From Membranipora membranacea (Eukaryota; Bryozoa; Gymnolaemata; Cheilostomatida; Membraniporidae): a DNA stretch of 64,000 nt. The stretch is taken from the NCBI GenBank assembly GCA_914767715.1, contig OU612073.1, forward strand, positions 15,996,001-16,060,000, written 5' to 3'. The notes beneath the pieces were generated by a model that saw only the letters and a list, made by a program, of their open reading frames with translations, was not told the DNA's origin and ran no database searches. The position numbers were made by a program, and so were the translations under genes. Positions 12,327-23,986 of this stretch are shown piece by piece (the stretch's first letter is position 1; each line of letters begins with the position of its first letter).

Positions 12327-15242
12327 CTATTTTAATTCATGTCATTTTTGTAATTGATCTCATGCGCATTTTATATTGTTCTATATTATTAGTAATAAAG
12401 TGCTTGGTAATCAGTAACAAACATCATTCTTGATATTTCTTGAAATAAATTACTTTAGGAATGATACGAATCAAAGTCATGAATCTGGTTGTTTAGTTTA
12501 TAAAAATGAACATGATAAAAATCTATGGTTCATACTCCGAACCCATTAATAATGTGTCGTACATTTTGAGAACAGTGCGGTCTCCGCACTTGTATGCCAT
12601 GTAATCTATGTCTGGAGATTACAAATTCAAATGCCACCTTTTAAATCAATCATCTGAGAAACCAAGGATAATGTCAAGAAAATGAGTGTATTTTGGGGCG
12701 GTGTTATTTTCTTTTCAAAATGGGCGAGAATTTAAACTCATCCTATTTATTAACATCAATCAACAGTACAATCCCCCTCAGGTATTAGGACTGGCTTTAA
12801 TTACGTGACACAAACTTGTTGTTATATTTTCCTCTTGTAAGTCATCATTCGACCATACAGCCTCTCAAGTCAGCAACACATGAGTATGACTTTGAGTATT
12901 TAGCAGTTGCCGGTTGGGTTAATACCTGCTCACGCCCGTAGTTCTAGGGGATGCAGGGACGCTCTGCCCCCCCCCTAGAATGCTCAAAAGAGTGGTCTTA
13001 AAATGTTGCTATTGATACATCGATGTTACAATTCCGTATCAGAAACAGGAACATTTGAGGCGTTTACTTAATGCTTGAAAGACAACAAAAAGAATAACAA
13101 AAGACTTTCCTTTCAATATATCCTCATATTGATAAGAAAAACTCTGGGTAACATAAGCCCTTTCACAATCCAAAATAATCACTCTCACAAACTGAGCTCA
13201 TATTGAGGATGTGCCCTAATTGTGACGGGAGCAGAGGTAGTACCATGCCTGAACATTGTACACAACCTTGAGCATTATAACAATCAACTCATTTCTGAGC
13301 ACTTCCAAGTGCTTTCAGGGTCGTTGTTAAATTTGACATCAATATATCATGACTTCTGCTGTATGATATTATAACCAGAAATCAGGACAACATGGCGATA
13401 AAAAAGAACCTGTAGAAGGTAAGACAAATAAAAAAATTCATTCCTACTTGCAGATCAAAGAATTAAATATGAGCTGAATTCTCATCAATTAAACTATCCT
13501 AACCACATGTTGTAAATATACACCTTCCCCAATTATAAAGCTGAACATTTTTGGTCTACAATACATAAGTAACTTAAGGTCTTATCTTGCTCTGTCTTTT
13601 CAATTTTCAAGTACAAGTTCACAGCGTAGGGTCTCCTCAATGTCACCTCAAGGTCTAAGCTATCAGTGTCGATCGCTATGACTTTTTGTAGCGACTATCA
13701 TATTTATAACAGCTAATCTCGATTTGATGTTATTATGAAAGGTTATCATATGTCCCTGCTAGTTGTAGCACTTTGAATTCATGTAGGTATGACCACTGAC
13801 TATGTCCTTGTATCCAATCAGCTCTAAATTCAAAAAATACAGATCTTCATAGGGCATAACAGTATGCTTTGTTTGATTTACTAGCTTTCAACTATTAGCT
13901 ATTAGCATTATATGTTGCAAGATGTCACGCCATCAATATGACTTCGAGGATGCTCATGAAATGCAGGACGCAACAAACATGATTAATCATAATACACAAC
14001 TACAATTGACCTTGTAACTTCTAAATAATATGATGGATGATGGATGATAGATGATGGCTAGATGATAGCTAGATGATAGATTTTAGAAAATCTTCTGAAA
14101 GCGTTAATAAGTTAACTAGGGTGGTAGGTAGGACATCATCAATAAAGATTAAAGAGCATCTATCTACAAGGTTCATCAGCGGCACCAACCCTAGTCACTG
14201 CTTACTTAAAAACTTACATCTTTATAGGATGGATGTGAATAATAATATTTTTGGACAGACAGCTTGGTAATCTTATCTGGTGCTTTGAGTTGGTTGTGTC
14301 CGTTTTGCTCTGGAAGTATAGTCACCAACTACAACATCTAGTCATAAGAAAACAGTTACATCGCTAAATATGGAGGAGGTAGGCTGGTAATGTTACAATT
14401 TCCTTCTCTTTCTACTCCACAATCACCGTGGGGGGTTTCCTTTGGATATCATGGGGTTTTTTTCCAATGCATTTATTGACATCAATTACCATCTTAATGA
14501 TGTTCTTCCAACAAGGCTGGCTGAGGTGTTTAAAGGGCAACCAAGGTTTCGCAGCAATGCATTGATGGGTAGTAAATAATGTGCTAGGCAGCATCAGCTT
14601 TGAGCATTACGCGATGCAGAACTCAAAGTAGTTGCTGACTCTATGCTGGGTAACACTTCAGGTTAAGGGAGGTTCCAAGACATCGCTGTAATGATGATAG
14701 AGCACAGGCTAAATAATTACAGGAACAGGAAACTGCTCTGTGGTATTCTATTTTAGCTGAGTTTGAGTACCTGATGAATGAAAGAATCCTGGCTGAATAA
14801 TTATCCGAATTAGATTTTGTCTTTTTCTCTGTGCAGAAGGTGCAATCTCCTTTCAATCAATGAAAAGTTGTTAGAAACCTTGGTTGCCCTTTAACACTGA
14901 ATGCAGGAATCTAAAGACTGAGTTACTGGGAAAAAATTGATCCAGGAGCGTAATTTAAACTCATAACCCCCAACAGTTCTGTGGTCGATCTATAAAAAGA
15001 GTTGGTCTTGTCCCCAAATTGCTCACTGTAAGAAGGCACAAATATGCCTTCTGAATACAATATGTATAAAGGGATGAGCTCTTAGTTGAAGGATTAGAAA
15101 ACAGAGGATTCGGAGAAAAGCTATTTATTGTGATGCTTGACTCCAAAAGCTTCTCTCAATCTTATTGAAAAGCTCCTCCCCCTGTGTTTATTATTACCTA
15201 ATATATAAGTTGTAACTGAACCTGATTTCTTCTCTATTTCAG
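12327..15242. other. Intergenic region with a MITE
   Basis: No coding exon is supported. It holds a GATGATAGATG-type microsatellite (about 14029-14082), a terminal-inverted-repeat element at 14526-14897 and a poly-C tract near 12967. An upstream non-coding exon of the fucosyltransferase gene is expected here, because its first coding exon is preceded by a strong splice acceptor. Confidence 0.5.
14526..14897. mobile_element. MITE-like element with about 24-bp terminal inverted repeats
   Basis: The left end GTGTTTAAAGGGCAACCAAG (continuing GTTTC, 14526-14550) is matched in inverted orientation at 14874-14897 (GAAACC...AACAC) with about one mismatch. The 372-bp interior has no convincing coding sequence. 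Target-site duplications are not obvious by eye. A non-autonomous DNA transposon is the simplest reading. Confidence 0.7.
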
Positions 15243-15254
15243 CGACAAGTCAAC

Positions 15255-18200
15255 ATGCAGCAAACTGGATTTATGAACCTCCGATGCAGCAAGGGAGCAG
15301 CAAGCAATCGTCAATCTTTGTTACTTCTTCTTGGGTGTACCTTTATCACATTCACGTTAGTTATCTACAGAAGTGCCAGCACACAGAAGACCGAGTACGT
15401 AGACCAGATACCAACTCTTCCTAACTTCAGACCACAGGAATTATTGCTCAGTAATACTCCTAGCATAAAAAGCTACACTAGCGACAACCTAAGTTTAGAT
15501 TATGAGACAAGAGCAGAGGTTAGCTTCAACAGCAGCAGAAACGCCAGCTTAGAAGTTGTGTATCCGGACGGAAGACTATGCGATACATGTCTCCAAGGAA
15601 AAGTGTTGGGCGCAGTAAACCCAGGTAGGTTTACACTTGACAACCTGGCCAACACTTCAATCACTACTTCGGTAAAAATTTGACAAAACTTTAATCTGCT
15701 CGAAAAAGAGCTTTTGGAGAATTTCCCAGAGCCAGAAACACTTGAAAATAAATCCAATAAAACATTTGTAAACGATTACAACCTTCTGCATTTGCTAATA
15801 TAATTGTTTGGTTCCCAAAACCATTTCTGACTTCTTTCACAGGTTATTCTAAAAAAACTTCCCACAATGCACCTCAAATACGCAGGCAAACCAGGACCAG
15901 GATCTCTTATATGTTCATCATTGGCCTGCTCGTTATCATCATGTACACTATGATGAGCTACAAATTGTACATTTTCCTCCATTTATAGGCTGGCTTTGTG
16001 GACAAACCCGTCTTGGTAATAAGATGTTTCCTCTATTTATAGGCTGGCTTTGTGGACAAACCCGTCTTGGTAATAAGATGTTTCCTCTATTTATAGGCTG
16101 GCTTTGTGGACAAACCCGTCTTGGTAATAAGATGTTTCCTTTATTTATAGGCTGGCTTTGCGGACATACCCGTCTTGGTAATAAGATGTCGATGCTTTTG
16201 CCAGTTATTGCAGCTAGCGCCGACTTTGGGACTGAATTAGTTTTAATACAACCTCCGAGGGACTGTGCATGGAATCAAAAATTACAAGAGCTGTTTGAAT
16301 ATTTTAATTCAACAGTTCCGAGCGTACCGCTGAACATGACACAGAAGTGGGATCAGTTTAACGAGGGACACTTCACAAAATACGACCCCATTTTCACAAA
16401 GCCCAAACGAAACTTCACCACAGGCGGCTACAGGCAGAATTGGAGGTACGCTTACACCGATGCACAAAAAGTCGCCGTTAAAAATGCTTTCAAATTCACT
16501 GCCAAGTATCAAGAGCACGCGTTCAAAACGCTCAAAGACGCTAGAACAAGGTTCCAGAATATCACCAAACCAACAGTACAGTTAGTTGGCGTCCATATGA
16601 GAATTGGCGATCTAGTCAATAACAGTTATGGCTACCAGTTAGCTAATCCAGAGTTCTACTTAAACGCTATCATAACCGTCATCAACCAGTTGAAAAGCAC
16701 GAACCTCATATTCATTGTGGGATCCGATTCACCAACAAAAGCACTTAAATTCTTAACAAATTTGACTTTGAATTATAATTTCCACTTCCTAAATGGATCA
16801 GCTTTAGAGGACTTTGCTGCACTTTCCAGTTGTGATCACACAATAACAAGTGGAGGCACGTATGGATGGTGGGCTGCCTGGCTCGCTGGAGGTCATACAT
16901 TCTATCACTCAAAATTCGCCATAGAAGGATCCGATTTCGCAAAAAATTTCAACAACGAGAATTTTTTTCCTAAGGAATGGATTCCAGTGGACAGCACTTA
17001 TCCGAAGGTTGTGACGACTACGGCTGGTCCACCTCAAGGAGTGATCATACCCTGCAACGGCTGCCTCGCTGGAAAAGAGTTAGTCACTGTAAAACGAGGT
17101 GAGTGTCAACAATGTGGTCCACAAAGTTTATTCTTACAATACTTGTTGGATATTGGTTTATCACTGTCAAGCTTTCATTCTCTAACATTACTGTTTGGTA
17201 CATGAATGATTAATCATTTCATTATGATTTCCGTATACAAGAATAATACAAAAAATCACTGCCAATAGCGTGGTAAAAAATTCTGTGAGGTTTAACCGCA
17301 GATCAAGCGCTATCCATAACAAAAAAGTCAGTAGTATAGAAGCACCTGAACTGTTTGCCCCAGCACTGAGATATTTCACAAAATAATTAGGATAAATAAT
17401 TCATTAAGAGGATCCAGTGTATGTTTTCGATAGTGAGCAATACAATTTTGTGATGCCCGTTCATAAAAAGTATTCTCCTTTTGTCATAACTGGAAGTGAA
17501 TATTATCTTTGTTTCTGATGAATAAATAGAACAGGGACATCACAGATAGTGTTATAAACTTGCAATCTCATCAAAAATCAATTGAAGATGTGTATGTATG
17601 TGGGAAACCCATTGAATTCCATATCTGGAATAGCATCATTAGCTTTCTTTTGCAAAACAAAGGGCTTGCAAAAATAGCCAGTCCCTAGTAGCAATCTAGA
17701 AATGCCCTAATCATCGACACTGTAGGGGTATAATTACTGTTTGCAATTTTGTAAACAAGACAATTTATCAGGCTAATTATTCATGCTACTAGGGACAGCC
17801 AATCAGATAACAGTCAGATGGGTCCCTGTGTTTAGTGTCCTAACCATATAACGCTATGATACTATTTCCATTCTAAGAGAAGAATCTAATTCAGTGGGGA
17901 AACCGTTTTATGGCCGCTGTATATCTTTATATTCTACTGTTATATTGTCAAGCTACAGCAATCAAGTGTCTTATAACACTTTTATTGATAATTTGGTTTT
18001 TCATTTTTTTTAAACAAATACCCACATCATTAGGTTACTATTGATGGCTTAAGTACCCAGGTCATTAAGGGGGGTATAGGGAAGGGGGCCTCAATTCCTT
18101 TTCTTGAATTTTACGCCATGATTATGAATCACCATTACATGGTCTTATCTCTGCTTTTCCATAGGTAAACCTCAGTGGTTTATCACCACCCTGCAAAACC

Positions 18201-19413
18201 TGAACCAATTGATATATTTTTGTTTTTCTGGCATAGCTGTCTGTGAACAAGAATTCTAATGTCTCAAGTTTTACACTGCCTCATCGAAATGGACGCCAAT
18301 TCTTTATGCTAGTTTAGGAGCTGAATTGCGGTATTAGAGTGATGATATAAGAAGATTAAAAGGCGTCATTTTGAAAAATTGGGGAATGTTTTCCGATAAT
18401 TTCATGAAAAAAATTAGAAGGGTGCTGACACAAAATTAGTGAGGCAGATTTTCTGGCCTCAAAACTGCAATAAAAAAGGTTTGTGTAAGCCAATTACTAT
18501 ATTATATAACAGTATAAATTGTGGCATGACTTATTTATTCTTTATATTTTCTGTATTTGCAGATTGGATATGTAAGGATAACTCAATCACAGATAAGATG
18601 TCCATGCTTGCTTCTGTAGTCGCTACTGCAGCATCACAAAACACCACTCTGATATTCTACCAACAAATTAAAAACTGTGCTTCCATTGAAATAATTAAAG
18701 ATCTCTTCCCTTTCTTCATGAACAGTGTGCCTCTGTTACATCCGCAGCTGGTGGCAAACTGGAAAGACATTGGCCTTAAGTACCCCACCGAATATAACCC
18801 TGAAAGGCGTGTACCAGGCATGAACGTCACCCATGCAGGCTACCGGCAGAACTGGAAATATGTAGAAACTTACCAGGAAGCTAAAGCTGTCACTGATGCT
18901 TTCACTCTATCAAACAAGTACATATACTCAGCCCAGGACGAGACGAGAAAAGCCCAAGAAGCTTTTAAGGATGTCCAGAATCCATTGCTGATAGGCGTTC
19001 ACATAAGGATACAACATCTGCAACAGGATGACGCAAAAAAGTATGGGTATAATATGGCTAGACAAAGGTTTTATCGTAAAGCTTTCAATGCAAGCCAAAA
19101 TATATTCAACACTAGTAATATCATATTTATTGTAGTTTCGGACAATATTGATGAAGCTAAAGATTTATTAAGTGAAACACCAAAGTTGAACATATTTTTC
19201 TCATCAAGGGGTGAGCTCGAGGACTTTGCCACTTTCACATTGTGTGCTCACAGTATCATATCGGGAGGTACCTTCGGGTACTGGGGCGCTTTACTGGCCG
19301 GGGGAAGAACTTTCTATTACTCGGAGTTTGCCAAACCCGATAGCGATTTTGCAAAGGATTACAAAAACAAGTATTTCTATAGGCCTGAATGGATACCAAT
19401 AAATGATGACTGA
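15255..19413 (+). CDS. Tandem double-domain GT11 (alpha-2-fucosyltransferase-like) protein
   Basis: Three coding exons join in frame, both introns in phase 1: 15255-15624, 16151-17098 and 18563-19413 (TGA), giving 722 residues. Exon 1 starts at the first ATG, 12 bp after an acceptor (TTCTCTATTTCAG), and encodes a type II signal anchor (about residues 21-38) and a stem ending in a CDTCLQGK motif. Exon 2 encodes a whole GT11 domain: RLGNKM (131-136), GYRQNWRY, GVHMRIGD (H272-D277), FIVGSDS, then LEDFAALSSCDHTI and GGTYGWWAAWLAGG. Exon 3 encodes a second GT11 domain: GYRQNWKY, GVHIRIQH (H586), FIVVSDN, LEDFATFTLCAHSI and GGTFGYWGALLAGG. Known family role: Golgi transfer of fucose from GDP-fucose to galactose in alpha-1,2 linkage. 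Domain B lacks LGNxM and the GD of HxRxGD, so it may be inactive. Upstream acceptors would add up to 54 residues. Retaining intron 2 would end the protein at TGA 17203-17205, after domain A. Confidence 0.88.
15981..16196 (+). repeat. 54-bp tandem repeat carrying four copies of the exon 2 splice acceptor
   Basis: Each unit contains TATTTATAG|GCTGGCTTTG and runs on through the LGNKM codons. The AG acceptors end at 15988, 16042, 16096 and 16150, exactly 54 bp apart, so all four keep the reading frame. The units are nearly identical, with small changes in the first and last. Splicing at the last one gives a normal GT11 start; earlier sites would add 18, 36 or 54 residues repeating the donor-binding motif. 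Confidence 0.95.
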
Positions 19414-22400
19414 TGCAGATGCAGACTGTTATTCATCACTCATTTTTTTAGTTTTTCCGTTTTTCTGCCGGTGCTGGGACAGCTATTCAATCTTGCCATA
19501 GTCTGAACTCGAGATTAGGCCTATAAAGCTTCGCACTTTTCTTTAAAGATCTCATTTTTAAAAATACAACACCTTCCATTATTCTACTGTTAGATCCTAA
19601 CTCTATATTGTGTTCTGGATTCTCAAATAGTAATCAGTCATCACTTTCAACATCAATCGCATAACAAGACAAGGGTTTCTAAGCTCCAATGGAAATGTTT
19701 ATAACATGACCGATGAGACCTTATGTGTTCCAGAACTGAAATGGCCCACGAGTTGCGACTCATGCTTCTCAATTCAGAAACAACTAAATAATTAATTTGA
19801 ATATCATGGTATGGTTTCCTGCCGCTTATATGCTGTAGATTATTTTGCTCTGACATGAAATTCCAAGAAATTTTGTACCACATCAAGTACCAAGAAAGAC
19901 ATGTAAACTTAGATAGACCTCGATAGGCATTGTTCGTGTCTGAGCAATTTTGAATCTTTAATGCTGTATGTAGGCTAGCTATAGTGAATAATTCAAACAA
20001 AGCTTGTAACAACAACTGCAGTATTATGATTTTGTTGCGAGGCACTGCTACAATCGATCTCTGACCTTGAATTGTATAAAATAATAGTTGCTAAAACATT
20101 GACCTCAGGAACACGCCAAAGAATGTTTGGAAATTCGTTGAACAATTATGAGTATTAAATTTCAAAAACTGATTTCTTTTGTTTATACATTTGTTTGGAA
20201 CAAAAGGATATTTCTTGTGCACTAAGTTTCATTGGTGAACAATTCATAAAACGAAGAATTCAACAGTTACAAAATTTCCTAGAACCCATTCAGGTTTAGT
20301 TAGTTTTGTGTTGGCAGTGACGCTGTTTGGTGATAAGCTATTTATAAAATGTGCAACTGTGCAGATTTGGCATGCCTAAAAATCTTTATTGGGTTTGTGA
20401 GTTGTCTCCCAAGCTCTTTATTTATAACAGTCCTGCAGTTATTCAATTCAACTGATTGTTTGAGGATCGTTTTGCTATTAACCTAATATTGAAAATTAAC
20501 CCACTTCGTTTTGATTCCGTGCAAAGTTGAGAAAATAACTTCTATTGACACCGGAATAGGGCTGACTCAATGTCAAAAGCCTAAAAACAGATGACTGGTG
20601 TGACGAGCATCCCAACCTACACAGATATGAAGAGCCATGTTTTCCTAAGTCAGAATGAGATCTCCAGAAGATATTATGTATATCATCATAAAGATGTATA
20701 TGTAAAACATATGTAATACTATATTTTACTGTTTTGCATGAAAACGTTGCATGTTTTGTACAAGAACCATTTATTGATAAACTAGTTTATTTTGAGATAT
20801 CGCTCACACTCAACAAACTGCAAACAGACTTGTCTCATGTAATTCACTCTTGAAATACAGTTGATAACAAAACTTTTAAAAACTGGAGTTACCTACTCGC
20901 ACTTATTCGAACCCCCCACCTCTCTTTCTCTTGGTCGAGTCCTATTCATCTCATGCATTGAAATGGTTGAAATGTGTTATGCTCTAAAAATAAACCATCA
21001 ATACTGCTTCTTACCACAGTACACTCTCTGACAATAGTGTGTAGTAGCGTGACCCTATAGAGGTCCCTTTGTGTGCATGTCTGAGTGTTATGCTCTGAAC
21101 CAGAGGGGGTTTTAGTGCATCGGTAGTCACATAAAGGCGGTGCAGGCACCACTAATGTTTCACTTAGGATACCTAAGTTATGCATTTTTTGAACATTTAA
21201 ATTTATCTTTTGTTTTTCACCATTGTAGCAATAGATTGATTCATTGAATCAAGGAGTTAGGGAGTACTGCTTCACAAAAAAACATGGCTACACTTGCATC
21301 TCTGTATCCATAATATCTTAGGTGGTTGCTAAGCTGTGGAAAAACAAAATGGAACTACATGGCTTACAAGGAATCTTTCGTCTTTTCTAGTTCCAAGACT
21401 TTCGGTTAACGCATACCTAGACAACTCCCCATTGTGATTGAAATGGTACTGCACCTAACTTTAGGAGGGGGTAGTATTATTATGACCCATTCATTGAGGA
21501 ATGAAACAAAAGATATTAAATAGTGAATGGCATTTTTTATGCATCATAAATTTCATAACACATTGAAGCCAACATGGCTAATAGCAACAGTTCATGTTAT
21601 CAAACAACAAGTTTGATCTGCATTCATAGGAGAATACAAAGTGTTTTCTATCCATGTGTCCAATTTTTGGCTAGAAATTATAAAAATAGACCAGTTTAGG
21701 ATCTCCGGGAGCACAAACAGATATATTCATGTAGTATCTGGAGGAAACAGCCTAGAGAATCTATTCATATGCTTTGAAAAGCATGACAAAATGTCTAGTA
21801 AACTTTAATGAATGTCAGTTTTTTAGGCATCCTAACAATTCCTGGTTGTAGCTTGTCAAAATCTATACGGCCCACTAGACATACTTAACTTTTACATAAT
21901 GTTCCTGGCTATGATGATGGTACATGCTAGCCTTGTCACTAATAAAAGTGACAGCAGGTGATAGGTGACAGGCTAGGTACTTGCTAAGTCAAGTCGCTCA
22001 AACGGACTGCAGGTCGTTTCGTAGCCTACCAGATTGGTTGCGCTGGATGCAAAATTTGTGCTTTCTGCACATGGGCAGCTCTGAAACAAGAAGCTCTGTA
22101 AAATTGATTCTCGAATTTCCATAACAGTCTGGTTACCTGCTTCCAGCGGGATGATTCTTGATCCTTACAATTTTTGCGGAAATGGTTTTAAGAGTTATCT
22201 TCTAATGTCACAGTAACTGTTCCAGCGCAGCGCTTGTGACACTAATCCTCTAGCTTTACAGCATTTAAAATCTTTTTGCACCCACAATTACTATTATAGG
22301 ATAGTTACTTTTTATTTGCATTGGGGAGATTGTCAGTTATCGGTTCATTGAGGGCCGGTGTCTCATTCCCTTTGCCCATCACCAATATTAGAGTTCAAAC

Positions 22401-22441
22401 TAAATGAATTGTACCTACACAAGCGCAAATCGAAGTCGCTC
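19414..22441. other. Intergenic region, no gene seen
   Basis: Contains the 3' UTR of the fucosyltransferase gene, with no AATAAA close to the stop. Several open frames up to 130 codons lack conserved motifs and splice-phase support. I see no RNA gene or clear mobile element. Confidence 0.5.
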
Positions 22442-22663
22442 ATGAAGCATAATTATGCTTACACGATCAAATTTGGGGCAATTATAGCCGTGTATACCCT
22501 ATTAGTGATCTATGTGCCCAGTCAAGATCACGGAAGTCAGTATGATTTCGTGTAACATGAGGATGGCTGTAACAAGTCATATTTTGTCTCCAGAGACAAC
22601 ACCTTGACTCACAACTTGATACTGTTTATAGCAGCTCAGAATCGATAAATAGACAGGACGAAG
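22442..22663 (+). CDS. Alternative N-terminal exons (membrane anchor) for the WSC-sulfotransferase gene
   Basis: Exon 22442-22549 starts with the first ATG of its frame and encodes a short basic head and a hydrophobic segment (IKFGAIIAVYTLLVIYV), a type II signal anchor. Its donor (GTGTAA) is weak. Exon 22594-22663 has good borders and encodes a polar stem (HLDSQLDTVYSSSESINRQD). It ends in phase 1, the same phase as exon 24689-24783, and can therefore join exon 25697-25791 directly. It looks like an alternative first-exon set, probably with its own promoter. It could instead be a remnant of a separate gene. Confidence 0.55.
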
Positions 22664-23986
22664 GTAAGTAATGAAAGCTAACTTATTGTTGCTGTTATGC
22701 TGATTCTAGTTTTTTTCTATTATAATTAACTTCCTATTGTTCTGATGTCTACTATTTGTACTGTGTATTATAGGTATCCCATTTATTGATAGATATACAT
22801 AGGAGAAAATGTTAGCTAGAGTTTAATTTGGCTAGTTTAGGAGTAATTTAATGTTAGCTAGCACTATATTATGGCTAGCTGATAAAGTAGTCTGTATAAA
22901 ATAAAGAGGGTAAGTATACGTGAGCTTAGCCTAAATTTAGCTTTTTCAGCCACGCACAAATGATGAAACATTTTTTCCTGCAAATGTTTTATTCCTCTAG
23001 TCTAGGGTATTCATAATATTATTTTGCCACAGTAGGCATGCTCACTCTATCGCATTGATTGACTGACCAGCCAATGCTCAGAAGGCTATGTAACTTAAAC
23101 CAATTAAAACAAAACATCAATGGCTAAGTTGTGTTTGTGACTAAGGTCAGTCAACTTAATTATGTTACCAAAAAACTCAGCATCATATTTATTAATTGTT
23201 TAGGCCTATTGAGAACTCAGTCCAGTGCATGCTTTGTGAATGGTCAAGCATTGTATACAATTAATTTTGACATTATTATTTAAATTCGGATGCTTCATCA
23301 CGCCTTCAAAGCTCTGCGGTACAGAAAATGAGCTTGTAGGAAACTAGTCTGAGACCCCCAGACTTTTGCCCGTCGTCCGACGGCCCCCCGGGCGAGAGAA
23401 AGTCTGGGAACAATGCAGGATCTTGCTGGAGTTGTCTGCCCTTGAGTGTTATAAGTTAATCAAGGGGAGCACTAGAACTGCAATATCTATTGATTTCTAT
23501 TCATGCCACCTACTATATTGCTCCAGGTATGAGAGTTTTCCAGTCAGACTCTGGGAAAAGTAGCCTCATGTTTGGGAAATACCCATGAGCAGAGATATTC
23601 ACTGCCAAGTAGTGAAGAAAATGTCAGCCAGAATTTCTTTCATTTTGAATAAGGGCGGTCATTCATGACATTGACAAAAGGTCTTTTAATGTGTATTATT
23701 GGACCCTAGGCGATATGAAGTAAGATTAATGTAGAAGTAATGAGAGGAAAAATCCACGCATATCCTGCAAAGTGCATAGACTAGTAGGAAACTGTCCTCA
23801 TAACAGAGCAAATATATCTCCAGTTATTAGGAGTTATTATAACAAATTGATTGAAAGTCTGTTATTGTGGATAGAGAGGTGAAAGAGAAGGATATCAGTA
23901 CTATTGACCTCAGCCTGAGTCGAGGAGTAGCAGGCTGCATCTTGAGTGACAGATACTTGGATAGCAGCTGTGATCAATGCAAGGAA

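Noticed and set aside
19653-20045. 130-codon open frame on the - strand
   Set aside because: No recognisable motif, no splice context and codon content like the surrounding non-coding DNA.
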